Part shown: in pieces, positions 54,777-63,640 of the stretch | How positions within the stretch are numbered: position 1 is the stretch's first letter | Layout of the letters: every line of letters starts with the position of its first letter | Origin: Methylomonas albis | GTDB lineage: Bacteria > Pseudomonadota > Gammaproteobacteria > Methylococcales > Methylomonadaceae | Reading direction: 5' to 3' | DNA: 64,000 nucleotides | Assembly: GCF_014850955.1 (NCBI RefSeq) | Contig: NZ_JACXSS010000001.1 | Location: forward strand, 992,001-1,056,000 | Translations under genes and position numbers: made by a program | The notes under the pieces: generated by a model | What the model was told of the DNA's origin: nothing | Database searches by the model: none | What the model saw: only the letters and a program-made list of their open reading frames with translations

Positions 54777-54991
54777 CTACCTTATCAATTCGTTTACCTG
54801 AAGACATGGCGGAAAGACTGAAAGATATTGCCAAAGTCAGAGGCATTAGCCTTAACAAATTGATGTTTGAGTTTTCTGCACAAGCACTGGCGGAAGATGA
54901 AGCCAAGCAACGGTTTATGGCTGCACGGGTGCGCGGCAATGCGAAACAGGCTTTGAAAATGCTTGATGAATTGGATGCTATGGGGCTTTAA
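54773..54991 (+). CDS. Ribbon-helix-helix antitoxin-like protein, orphaned
   Basis: The 72-residue product has a typical RHH N-terminus (TLSIRLPEDMAERLKDIAKVRGISLNKLMFEF) and a charged tail. It is translationally coupled to the truncated PIN remnant upstream, so it probably lost its toxin. It is now expressed, if at all, from sequences in or beyond the IS. Confidence 0.78.
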   Translation: MTTLSIRLPEDMAERLKDIAKVRGISLNKLMFEFSAQALAEDEAKQRFMAARVRGNAKQALKMLDELDAMGL

Positions 54992-55036
54992 TCCCGAAAC
55001 GAACCGTTTACTGAGAATTCGACGTCGAGCTATTTG

Positions 55037-56092
55037 CTAGCCTCTGGTAAACGAAACCATAATCTTGCCGTCTTGCAATTGCTGGGTTTTGATCGGCAAT
55101 GCCGCTTGCAAGGTGTTGAGTATTTTGGGCAGGTTGTCGATTTCGAAGCTGGCCGATACGCGAATTTGTTTAATTGCTTCGCCGCTGTATTGGAAGCTTA
55201 TTTTGTGATAACGCTGCACCTGGCTTAAGACGGCTTCCAAAGGCGCCATCTCAAATACCAGCCGGCCACTTCGCCAGGCAATGACGTTGGCGGCATTGGC
55301 AATCGGCGCATTGACTTCGCCTTGGTCGTCGTAGCTAATTTGCTGGCCTACTACCAATGTAGGGCTTTCGTCGTTACTCGGTGTGCTGCTCAGTTGCAGC
55401 CAAAATGCCGATCGGCTGATGACGTGATCCAGCCAGCGCGCTCCGGTTATTTTGCTGTCCGGAATGATCTGTACTTTACCTTCGGCGACAGTTACTTGTG
55501 TTGTGTTGTTGGCCGAATAGACATTAAAGCGGGTACCAATGTCATGTATACGGCCATTGCCGGCTATTACATCGAAGGGCCGGTCCACTTCATGAGCCAC
55601 ACTCACATAAACTTCGCCTTTTGCCAGACTAAGCACCCGATGGTTGTCAGTCATTTTCACGGACAGTTGGGTGTCGGTGTTGAGGATGATTTGCGAGCCA
55701 TCGGCCAAATCAATCGACTTGCGTTCGCCTAGTGCGGTGGCATAGCAATCAGTCATCCGATATTCATTCAAACCAAAAATCGTGGTCAGCACCAGCAAGC
55801 CCATCAACCCGGTGTCTTTAATTTTGCGGACAAGTTGTTTGCGTTGCATGCGCTTTGCCCGAATTTGCTGGGCCGCTTGCCGAGCCGGAAAGGAGGCAGG
55901 CTTTAGTTGATCCAACTGTTGCCAAAGCTTGAGCGCGCGCTCATATTCCAGGCGGTTGCTGTCATGTTGCGCCAGCCAATCCTGTAGCTGCTGTTCGGCA
56001 GCGGTTGTCCACTCGTCCGAATGTTGAGTAAATACCCAGAACCCTGCTTGTTCCTGCGGCGTACCGGTGAGTTTGTAAGATTTGGATTTCAT
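55037..56092 (-). CDS. fecR: FecR family anti-sigma/sigma regulator
   Basis: A 351-residue inner-membrane protein that transmits the signal from a TonB receptor to its FecI partner. An N-terminal cytoplasmic helical domain (AGFWVFTQHSDEWTTAAEQQLQDWL) precedes one membrane helix (GLMGLLVLTTIFGL). The periplasmic FecR domain follows: RKSIDLADGSQIILNTDTQLSV, RPFDVIAGNGRIHDIGTRFNVY, and a STN-like end. The fecI partner lies 48 bases upstream. The receptor they would serve may be the truncated gene at 51293, whose STN domain is gone. Confidence 0.88.
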   Translation of the reverse strand: MKSKSYKLTGTPQEQAGFWVFTQHSDEWTTAAEQQLQDWLAQHDSNRLEYERALKLWQQLDQLKPASFPARQAAQQIRAKRMQRKQLVRKIKDTGLMGLLVLTTIFGLNEYRMTDCYATALGERKSIDLADGSQIILNTDTQLSVKMTDNHRVLSLAKGEVYVSVAHEVDRPFDVIAGNGRIHDIGTRFNVYSANNTTQVTVAEGKVQIIPDSKITGARWLDHVISRSAFWLQLSSTPSNDESPTLVVGQQISYDDQGEVNAPIANAANVIAWRSGRLVFEMAPLEAVLSQVQRYHKISFQYSGEAIKQIRVSASFEIDNLPKILNTLQAALPIKTQQLQDGKIMVSFTRG

Positions 56093-56140
56093 CTGGCGCG
56101 GTTTGTTAGATCTTTACCTAATAAGACAGTTGAGCAGTGC

Positions 56141-56662
56141 TTATCCGGTCAGATTATCACCCAAAAAATCATTCCCTAGATGCTGTATAAGATGTTGCCA
56201 AGCTTTGAACACATAGCGTTGGGCCGATTTGCCGGAAATGCCTAACGCTTCAGCAACTTCCGGGTAACTTAAGCCATCCAGTTTGCTCAAGATAAAAGCA
56301 TGCTGCACGACTTCCGGTAGTTGAGTCAAAACGGCTAGAAAGCACTCAATTTGCTGTTGTGCGGCGATAGCCGATTCCAGCGGGGGTAATGGGCAAATCA
56401 GTTGCTCCAGATCTATTGCTTCGTTTGGCGCGTAACGCGACCTGACCTGTTCATGGTCGTAGGCGTTCTTGCTTAGATTGGCAGCGGTTTTGAATAAATA
56501 GGCGCGGTGGTTTTCGATAGCCGCCAGATTGGGATGTTGCATTAAGCGCAAAAAAGCTTCCTGGGTAATGTCTTCGGCGATATTGACATTGCTTTGGCGT
56601 TCAGCGAATGCCAGAAGCTCCTTTTTATGCCTGCGGAATAGTATGTCCAGTAAGTTATTCAT
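56141..56662 (-). CDS. fecI: ECF sigma factor, FecI type
   Basis: A 173-residue sigma-70 family factor. Region 2 (LLAFAERQSNVNIAEDITQEAFLRLM) and region 4 (LDGLSYPEVAEALGISGKSAQRYVFKA) are intact. It forms a pair with the following fecR. Confidence 0.9.
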   Translation of the reverse strand: MNNLLDILFRRHKKELLAFAERQSNVNIAEDITQEAFLRLMQHPNLAAIENHRAYLFKTAANLSKNAYDHEQVRSRYAPNEAIDLEQLICPLPPLESAIAAQQQIECFLAVLTQLPEVVQHAFILSKLDGLSYPEVAEALGISGKSAQRYVFKAWQHLIQHLGNDFLGDNLTG

Positions 56663-57120
56663 GCGTTTTTGATCGCGGCAGACTTAACGCAGTCAATCGG
56701 GCTATTTTTAGTAGAAAACCTTATCGGCCAGCAAAAAATATTCCATTAAACCGGTTTCGGGTTTGGTCTTAGTATGTGTATTTCATACAAGCCTAATTAA
56801 ATCATGTGCTTGGGATTTAGCTAAAACGCTAGTCAAGCCGATATTTGAACAATGCGGCCAGTGCTGGCAAGCAATGTTTTAACGAAAATCGTGGCATATA
56901 ACTTATTTGCTTAGAAAAGTAAGTGAAAACTCTTAAACGCTCAGCATCAAGTTTAAAGTGCACACAGCAATGTGCAGTGGCTTGGAGCCATACATGACAG
57001 ATCAATGCGTAACGGCATAGGGCTTTTAGTCGCCGCATCAGCTCCAATTAAAACTTTCGTGGCGCTAAAGACCTTTCCACAAGACCATCATTTTGCTTAT
57101 TCTTAGCCCCTTTCGCGGCG
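56663..57120. other. Spacer between fecI and the sigma pseudogene
   Basis: About 460 bases; the half next to fecI is AT-rich and should hold its promoter. A leftward frame at 56829-57047 has no recognisable domain. No strong hairpin was found. Confidence 0.35.
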
Positions 57121-57545
57121 TCAAAAAGTGTCCGGACTGGTCGCGGCCAGCATTTTTCCGGTTCGGTACAATATGTATTCGACCTGGCGTTCCGAGATCT
57201 GTGATTCAGCGGCAATTTGCTGATGGCGCTTGCCGTCAAGCCGACGCAAACACAATATATGCTGGCAGATTGCCGGCAAATCGTGCGGCCAGCGTTCGAC
57301 CGCCAACCATTGCAGCTGGCCTTGCACCAACCGCTCGGGCAGCGGGCAGGGACATTGCCAGTCCTCGCCGCGGCCCACCGTCCCATGCTTGTTGTCGGGC
57401 TTGGCTACGTAAATAATCCGTAGTCAGATTGCCCGCCACCCGGTATAAAAATGCCCGGCAATGGACTTGGCGCCAGAGAAATTGTTGTAGCTCGGTTTGA
57501 TGCCGTAAATACGCGGGCAGTCAAGGGTGGGGGATGGTTGTTCAT
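57121..57545 (-). pseudogene. Degenerate duplicate of the ECF sigma factor at 50505
   Basis: The segment is a broken copy of the sigma gene at 50505-51005. The C-terminal part keeps CPCPLPERLVQGQLQWLAVERW and GKRHQQIAAESQISERQVEYILYR. An internal deletion removed the middle of region 2, frames shift at least once near 57380-57440, and the N-terminus matches MNNH at 57545. The 3' end differs (SPDTF). Not functional. Confidence 0.75.
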
Positions 57546-57649
57546 CTAAAGTAATGTCCTTTTCTACTGAAGTAACTGGCTGACTTAGCCCAAGGGAAAT
57601 CGGGCGGCCATGTCGAAGATATTGCCTCAAGGCTATGGCAAGCTTAAAA

Positions 57650-57665
57650 TACATACATCAATGTA
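57650..57665. promoter_or_regulatory. Palindrome upstream of vapB, possible operator
   Basis: TACAT-N6-ATGTA lies 20 bases before the vapB start in AT-rich DNA. Autoregulatory operators of vapBC loci often sit here; binding is not demonstrated. Confidence 0.4.
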
Positions 57666-57684
57666 CACACATCCGGAGCCGTCG

Positions 57685-57933
57685 ATGACCGCCTTAACCA
57701 CCCGAATTTTTAAAAATGGCAACAGTCAGGCCGTACGCATTCCCCAAGAGTTTCGTTTGGAGGTCAGCGAAGTTCAAATCAGCCGCAATGCCAACGGTGA
57801 CCTGATCATTCATCCGTTGCCGCTTGATCGGGGCGCCGCGTTAATGTCTGCGCTCTCTGCCTTTGATGGCGAATTTGCCGATCAGTTGGAGCGCGACGAG
57901 CAAGCCATGATGCAGGATCGCGAGACCTTATGA
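57685..57933 (+). CDS. vapB: VapB-type antitoxin (AbrB fold)
   Basis: An 82-residue AbrB-like protein with the VapB signature TTRIFKNGNSQAVRIPQEFRL and an acidic C-terminus. The start at 57685 has GGAG upstream; the longer frame to 57610 would include the operator region. Its stop overlaps vapC by ATGA. Confidence 0.88.
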   Translation: MTALTTRIFKNGNSQAVRIPQEFRLEVSEVQISRNANGDLIIHPLPLDRGAALMSALSAFDGEFADQLERDEQAMMQDRETL

Positions 57934-58337
57934 TTTACATGCTGGACACCAATATCCTGATTTATCTGATCAAAAATAAGCCGCCCGGCATTGCAGACCG
58001 TATCAACGCACTGGATAAGCGGGATGAATTGAGTATGTCTTTTTTGACCTATGCCGAACTGCTGAAAGGGGCTGAGCGCAGCACCCGGAAAGAGCAAGTA
58101 TTGGCTCAACTCCGACAATTGATGCGGAGCATACCGGTTAGTTACTCGGTCAACGCAGAGCTATGCCAACATTACGCCACTCAATTCACCTTGCTGAAAA
58201 CCGCCGGGACGCCAATCGGCGCCAATGACCTCTGGAATGCCTGTCATGCTCTGGCCCAAAATGCCACCTTGGTAACCCATAATTTGCGGGAGTTTGAGCG
58301 CATTCAAGGTTTAAGGCTGGAGGATTGGGTGTTGTAA
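57930..58337 (+). CDS. vapC: VapC-type PIN ribonuclease toxin
   Basis: A 135-residue PIN domain toxin, likely a tRNA/rRNA-cleaving ribonuclease blocked by VapB. Active-site acids are visible: Asp6 (MLDTNIL), Glu43 in TYAELLKGAE, the GANDLWNACHALA aspartate, and a HNLREFERI segment. The frame is intact. Confidence 0.9.
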   Translation: MIYMLDTNILIYLIKNKPPGIADRINALDKRDELSMSFLTYAELLKGAERSTRKEQVLAQLRQLMRSIPVSYSVNAELCQHYATQFTLLKTAGTPIGANDLWNACHALAQNATLVTHNLREFERIQGLRLEDWVL

Positions 58338-58341
58338 AAGC

Positions 58342-58472
58342 GTTGAGGTAACGACAGGAACCTCAACACGACAACCGTTGAGCCGCCAGCCAACCTAGAT
58401 CGCGACCAATAAAACCAAGTGCAACCAGCAAAGGCCAAACCGATTGAAAATATTGGGGTTCGTTACCTGACC
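58342..58472. repeat. MITE-like inverted repeat, copy 2
   Basis: A diverged relative of the element at 51139-51275. Terminal parts GTTGAGGTAACG and CGTTACCTGACC remain complementary, and internal words CAACACGACAA, AAAGGCCAAACCG and TTGGGGTTCGTTA are shared in the same order. Its end runs 10 bases into the PepSY gene. Confidence 0.55.
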
Positions 58473-59905
58473 TTCGGTTCTCGGACCTCGCGTGGTGCAA
58501 GTCCCAGCCAGCATCGGACTGCGGGAAGCCGCCGCAGCAGCGTTCTATCGATCGCAAGCATCAACAGCAGCGATAATCCGAACAGCGGAAGCAACAGAGC
58601 AAGGGCAGCGATTGCGACGGCGAAGGGTGTCGAGCGGTGCGGTTGAGCTGCTGGCGGTGGTGCTCCGAGCATATTACCGGGCCTGCGACGCCACCACATC
58701 ACCACAGCGCTGATAGTGACTAGCATCAGACACGCAGCATTAAGCAGCAATATGGCCTGGTTGAGCCGTCCGAATAGCTGCCCTTCGTGCGCTGCGATTA
58801 CGACGTTTACCACCTTGTCGACTATATTCTTAGCAGCAAAGTCATCGGTTCCGGTCACGACACCGCTATCAGGGGCAACGGTGTAGGTCACGCGCAAAGG
58901 CCGATTCTGTATATGTGATGAAATCGTCCAGTCCCGAAGACCCTCAGCGGGCGGTGAGATCCAGATCGGGGGCGGTACGCGCAAGCCTGTGGCGACGGGT
59001 ATTAATTTGTCGAGAGCTTGCAAATCTGCGGCCAGTCGTTCTTCGGGTTGACCTTCGTGCGTGGCGGCGGGCGACATTGCGATCATCTCGTCGGCAGACA
59101 TGCCGGGCATGCTGCTGCTTGGCGCAGCCGATGCCACGATGTCCGGGGTAAGCTGATCTTGCCCGCCAATCGGCCAGTCGGGCGCTCCAGCCGTGACCGC
59201 CCAGTGGTTACGCACCCAAGTGAGATAGTTTCCCCAATTAACCGACCAGGGCATTCCGCTCAACAGCAAAAACAGCGTCACCATCGAGACCCACAGGCCG
59301 GTGACCGCGTGGAGTTCGCGCCAGAAAAGCCGGCCACGCAGCCCGAGCCGCGGATAGAGTAACCCGCCCAGCCCACTGCTTCCGCGCGGCCACCAGAGGT
59401 AGAGGCCGGTTAGAATCATAACCACTCCCCAAGAGCCCGCCAATTCCACGAGCATCGACCCTCCAGTGCCGAGTAGTAGCTGTCCATGCAGGTGAGAGAC
59501 GAGTTCCATGAGGCGATGGTCGTCCTGCTCTACGTTCATCGCTTGTAGAGTGCCTGGGTGAATATAGACCCGGAAAAGTCGCCCATCTCTAGCGACGACG
59601 ACTTGGGCAGCGCCTGTGACTGTTGCCGGTGGCTCGTATCGGCTAAACGTTGAGCCCGGCACGGCGGCAACGGCCGACCGGACCTCGCTAGACGGGGCCG
59701 AGCGCGGCCCATCGATGTGAAGCGCTTCGTAGGGGCTATCGAGCCACGTCTCAATATCGGGTCGGAACAGATAAACGGAACCCGTAATGGCGAGCCAACA
59801 GAAAAATGGCAGACAGAACAGCCCGGCGTAAAAATGCCAGCGCCAGACCGCCGCATAGTCCGGCCAGGATCGGCGGGCATCGCCGGATTGGGACTTTATC
59901 GCCAT
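58463..59905 (-). CDS. PepSY-TM domain membrane protein (iron-regulated type)
   Basis: A 480-residue inner-membrane protein of the PepSY-associated TM family that accompanies TonB siderophore receptors and may reduce or release iron from siderophores. An early helix (WHFYAGLFCLPFFCWLAITGSVYLF) and three further helices flank two periplasmic loops with PepSY-like content. The start at 59905 is chosen because the longer frame would begin inside the receptor gene. It follows the receptor stop by 19 bases, so it belongs to the same leftward operon. Confidence 0.87.
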   Translation of the reverse strand: MAIKSQSGDARRSWPDYAAVWRWHFYAGLFCLPFFCWLAITGSVYLFRPDIETWLDSPYEALHIDGPRSAPSSEVRSAVAAVPGSTFSRYEPPATVTGAAQVVVARDGRLFRVYIHPGTLQAMNVEQDDHRLMELVSHLHGQLLLGTGGSMLVELAGSWGVVMILTGLYLWWPRGSSGLGGLLYPRLGLRGRLFWRELHAVTGLWVSMVTLFLLLSGMPWSVNWGNYLTWVRNHWAVTAGAPDWPIGGQDQLTPDIVASAAPSSSMPGMSADEMIAMSPAATHEGQPEERLAADLQALDKLIPVATGLRVPPPIWISPPAEGLRDWTISSHIQNRPLRVTYTVAPDSGVVTGTDDFAAKNIVDKVVNVVIAAHEGQLFGRLNQAILLLNAACLMLVTISAVVMWWRRRPGNMLGAPPPAAQPHRSTPFAVAIAALALLLPLFGLSLLLMLAIDRTLLRRLPAVRCWLGLAPREVREPKVR

Positions 59906-59924
59906 CTCATTCTTTCCGATCTCA

Positions 59925-62327
59925 TTAGAAGTCCCTACGCAGTGAAAGCCCAAAGCTTCGTGGCTCACCGGGGTATACACCTGCCCACAGGGCCTGGAAG
60001 ATTGGGGACGGAACAGCATAATGCTCGTCAAGGATGTTCTTCACGTTCAACTGAAGGCGCCATGGGCCGTATGTATAGCTGGCGAAGCCGTCGAACACGA
60101 TATAAGATTTAAGGGGGCCTGTAGAGCCGTCGTAGGAGGTCTTGACCGAGCCGACGTAGCGCCCGCCACCGCCAATAGAAATGCCGTTCTCAAAGTCGTA
60201 GCTCGAAAACAGGTTGGCGGTAGTCTGCGGCAACCATGTCCTCGTCTGCCCGACGCTCGATGGATTCGTGGGATCTGACATCATCTTGGGATCGAGCATG
60301 GCGCCCCCCGCCTTGATCTGCCAGTTATCGGTTATACGTCCGGTTGCCTCAACTTCGACGCCGCGGTGACGAACGTTTGCAGCTTTATACAAAGCCTCGC
60401 CGTTTACAAACGAGTCATACACCGCAACATTGCGCTCATCAATTTGGAACAGGGCTGCAGTAAGCAGAAGCTGATCAGTTGGAGAGGCCTTTACTCCGAC
60501 TTCATATTGCTCGCCTTGTATCGGCGCCAGCACGTTCTGATTGACGTCGACCCGCAAGTTCGGTTGATAGGATTGGCTGTAAGAGCCATAAAGGTTTAGC
60601 CCTTTTACCGGCTCGTAGATGAGGGAGCCACGATAATTTACCTGAGTACCCGGATCAAAATTCTTAAAAGGTCCATTGTAGACCTGTAAGTCGATCATGG
60701 GATTGGAAACGGAGATGCCGCCAACAACGGTCAACGGACTCGCCACTTTAATAACAGCCTGGGAGGAAGCGGTTAAATAATCCATCTTCTGATCTTGCTG
60801 GTATGTCCCTGAAGGGCCGGGTATTAATGCGTTGAAAGCGTTGCTGACCGCTCGGTCGCCGTCGAAGATGTTTGCTGTTCCAAAGTTATAATTGCCCTCT
60901 TTAATGGAATAACGATAGTGCTGGTAACGGAGGTTAGCCGATATCGAGCTGTCGGTCAGGCCGAAGTCGTCGAGCTTTCGGGTCGCGGAGCCTGCAAACG
61001 AGTAATCAGCAGTATTCCAGTTGTTGAAAACCTCCCCTCCAATGGGAAAACTTCCATCATTGGCAATAGTGTTGTAAGGGTAGGCATTTCCCCCCGAGTG
61101 AATGGTGTCCTGACCGATGGCTTTCAGGCCGACATTCCATAGGTTATTCACATCCCACGACCATCCTGCATTAAGGCGCATGGCATCGGCGACATTGTCC
61201 AAATTCGAGCCGCCGATAAAAAAAGAACGACTAACCGGTATTTGCACCCCGTTCGAGTAGGTGGGAAGGCCGTTATAAGGCGTATTCTCCGTACGTTGAT
61301 AGCTTGCCCGGAGGTAAGCAGTCATGCCTTTGGCCAGATCGAAATCAAGTCCGCCGTAAACGACTGACTTGTTTTGTTGCACGAAATCTATGAAGCTGCC
61401 GCCATTTTGATAAGCAACGGCACCGATGCCACGAATCGTACCTGCGTCATTGAGGGGTTTGGAGATCTGCCCATCGACCCGGTAGCGGTCCCATGACCCA
61501 TATTGCATGGACATATAGCTGGGCGTGTCGGGGTTCGCCCTTTTTGAAACCAGGTTAACGATACCGCCCGGGCTCTGCGGGCCGTACACAACGGAAGCAG
61601 GTCCCTTCACCATCTCATACCGATCCAGCATCGCGACGTCAGGTTCGGTTATTTGATCGCCGACCGTTACGCCGTCGATGGCATAGTTTGCAGCGAAGCC
61701 GCGCAACCAAATCTGGTTGCCATAACTTGGACTGAAACTGGCCCAGAGCGCCCCTGGCGTGTATTGCGCAATCTCACCCGAGGTCTTTAGGTCCGCCGAC
61801 TTGACGAAATCATTGTTCAATATGCTTATAGACTGCGGTACCTTCTCGACAGGCAGTGGCAGGTTGGTGATGTCTTTCGTTTCCTCATCCAGATAGCGGT
61901 AAGCTTTGACGGTTACTTCCGGTAGCTCCGTTACTTGCTTCGTCGACGTGTCGTTCGGAATCTCTGTCTTGATCGCTACCGCATCATCCGCTGTAAACGT
62001 AAAAGTCAACCCGCTGCCAGCCAGCAATTTTCTAAAACCTTCCTCGACAGTGTACTCGCCGTTCAATCCGCCAGAGGTTTTGCCATCGGTCAACTTGGCT
62101 TCCGCTGAAAATAGTAAGCCGGAGCTAGTTGCAAACTGCCTTAAGGCCTGACTCAACGAGCCGCCCGCAATATGGTAACTGCGCTTGACGCTGGCATGGT
62201 CGTTACCGCTTTCCGCATGGACGGGACCAAACACGGTCAGTGCGGAGGCCAGCAGAATGCCTTGTATGGCTAGGTGCAATCGCGAGGGTGCCAAGCCTGA
62301 ATTGCTGATGCGTAGCGTCGATGACAT
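59925..62327 (-). CDS. TonB-dependent siderophore receptor with STN domain
   Basis: An 800-residue outer-membrane receptor of the FhuA/FpvA type. The start at 62327 is supported by an AAAGGAG site seven bases upstream and gives a signal peptide (ILLASALTVFGPVHA). The STN signalling domain (SYHIAGGSLSQALRQFATSSGL, ending TADDAVAIKT) follows, then the plug (VPQSISILNNDFV, QIWLRGFAANYAIDG, YEMVKGPASVVYGPQSPGGIVN) and the barrel, ending LSLRRDF with the C-terminal Phe. The STN domain indicates signalling to the FecR/FecI pair encoded upstream. The siderophore is unknown. Confidence 0.93.
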   Translation of the reverse strand: MSSTLRISNSGLAPSRLHLAIQGILLASALTVFGPVHAESGNDHASVKRSYHIAGGSLSQALRQFATSSGLLFSAEAKLTDGKTSGGLNGEYTVEEGFRKLLAGSGLTFTFTADDAVAIKTEIPNDTSTKQVTELPEVTVKAYRYLDEETKDITNLPLPVEKVPQSISILNNDFVKSADLKTSGEIAQYTPGALWASFSPSYGNQIWLRGFAANYAIDGVTVGDQITEPDVAMLDRYEMVKGPASVVYGPQSPGGIVNLVSKRANPDTPSYMSMQYGSWDRYRVDGQISKPLNDAGTIRGIGAVAYQNGGSFIDFVQQNKSVVYGGLDFDLAKGMTAYLRASYQRTENTPYNGLPTYSNGVQIPVSRSFFIGGSNLDNVADAMRLNAGWSWDVNNLWNVGLKAIGQDTIHSGGNAYPYNTIANDGSFPIGGEVFNNWNTADYSFAGSATRKLDDFGLTDSSISANLRYQHYRYSIKEGNYNFGTANIFDGDRAVSNAFNALIPGPSGTYQQDQKMDYLTASSQAVIKVASPLTVVGGISVSNPMIDLQVYNGPFKNFDPGTQVNYRGSLIYEPVKGLNLYGSYSQSYQPNLRVDVNQNVLAPIQGEQYEVGVKASPTDQLLLTAALFQIDERNVAVYDSFVNGEALYKAANVRHRGVEVEATGRITDNWQIKAGGAMLDPKMMSDPTNPSSVGQTRTWLPQTTANLFSSYDFENGISIGGGGRYVGSVKTSYDGSTGPLKSYIVFDGFASYTYGPWRLQLNVKNILDEHYAVPSPIFQALWAGVYPGEPRSFGLSLRRDF

Positions 62328-62668
62328 CGGTTTTATCTCCTTTAAAAAATGGCTGTTGTCACTACCTATGTCAATCGAGACTGAAAAAGCGGAACCGGAG
62401 ATTGAAAATTTTTTTAAATAATTTTTATGTGGCAGTTTTGCTAATAACAAAATGGTGTTTTTTTAGCGGCGCATAGTGCGCTTCGAAGATAACGGCATTG
62501 AGATGGTACGCATCATCATCTCAATGCGTTGGCTGAAAGGCCGGACAATGATGACAGTGAAATTCCGCCGCTGGACGATTCCGTCAGGAAAACGCTGTGC
62601 GCAATCCGTTCTACAAGCCATAAACCATCGTCAACTTGCATGGGCAGGATTTAGTGAAAGGGACGAGC
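62328..62668. promoter_or_regulatory. Intergenic region upstream of the receptor, with a hairpin
   Basis: The half next to the receptor gene is AT-rich and should carry its ECF-sigma promoter. A perfect 10-bp hairpin CATTGAGATG/CATCTCAATG (62496-62505/62517-62526) with an 11-base loop lies in the middle and may terminate the fecI-fecR transcript or be a regulatory site. No gene is present. Confidence 0.5.
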
Positions 62669-63634
62669 CTACCGCGGCAACACTTTCACCCAGAAAGGCA
62701 GCGGATAGGAAAGTTTGACCGGCAAGTTGGTAGCCAACGAAGCCAGGATTTTGTCGGTATGCTTGAGCGGGAAAGAGCCGATGATGCGCATGTCGGCAAT
62801 TTCCGGCGCGCAGGTGACGTAACCTTGCCGGTAACGATTCAGTTGCAGCAGAAACTCGCTGAGCGGGATGTCGTCGGCGACGATGACACCCTGGCTCCAG
62901 GCGGGTTTGTCGAGTTTGCTTGGCTTTATGGGTTCGATGCGATCGGCTGCAAACCGGGTATTTTGTCCGGCATGTAGCCGCTGTTTGGCGCTGTTAGGAT
63001 GGGCTGGCTGGATTTCTACGCTGTCGGCAAACACCGTGATCTCGCTGTGGTCGGTTTGTTGGCTGACGCTAAAACGGGTGCCCAGCGCTCGAACCCGGCC
63101 TTCCTGGGTATCGACCACAAAGGGTCGCTGCCAACCCGAATTATCTTTGGCTGTCTCGATATAAATGGTTCCAGACACCAGTTGCAAGCGCCGTAAATCA
63201 GCACTGAATGCTACGTTCAAGGCGCTGCCGCTATCTAGGACGACTGTCGAGCCGTCCACCAAGGTGATTGTTTGGATTTGGCCTTGCGCGACATGGTAAT
63301 CCGCCGTCCAGGCTTGCCAATAGCCGGCACGCGAAAACTGCCAGTTCGCCAAGCCGACGCCACCGAGCAATGCCAAATGTTTAATGGCGCGTCTGCGCTG
63401 CAAATCCGGTGCCGTCAAGGCTGCTAACGCGGCTTTGGGCGGCAGCGATTTGAAGCGATCAATATGAAATTCCACTCTGGCCCAAGCGGCTTGATGGTCG
63501 GGATGCGCGACTAACCAGGCTTGCCATTGTGCGGTTTCATTGGGTTGCACTTGTCCGGAGCGGAATAGCGCAAACCACTCGGCCGCTTGGGCCAGGATGC
63601 GCGGGTCGATTTCCGAGTGGTGTGTGTGCTGCAT
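62669..63634 (-). CDS. fecR: FecR family regulator
   Basis: A 321-residue FecR homologue. The N-terminal DUF4880-like domain (AAEWFALFRSGQVQPNETAQWQAWLVAHPDHQAAWARVE) precedes a weakly hydrophobic anchor (HLALLGGVGLANWQFS). The FecR domain follows with IQTITLVDGSTVVLDSGSALNV and RPFVVDTQEGRVRALGTRFSV, and the C-terminal segment faces the receptor STN domain. It lies six bases after the sigma gene and 340 bases ahead of the receptor gene. Confidence 0.92.
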   Translation of the reverse strand: MQHTHHSEIDPRILAQAAEWFALFRSGQVQPNETAQWQAWLVAHPDHQAAWARVEFHIDRFKSLPPKAALAALTAPDLQRRRAIKHLALLGGVGLANWQFSRAGYWQAWTADYHVAQGQIQTITLVDGSTVVLDSGSALNVAFSADLRRLQLVSGTIYIETAKDNSGWQRPFVVDTQEGRVRALGTRFSVSQQTDHSEITVFADSVEIQPAHPNSAKQRLHAGQNTRFAADRIEPIKPSKLDKPAWSQGVIVADDIPLSEFLLQLNRYRQGYVTCAPEIADMRIIGSFPLKHTDKILASLATNLPVKLSYPLPFWVKVLPR

Positions 63635-63640
63635 CGGCGT

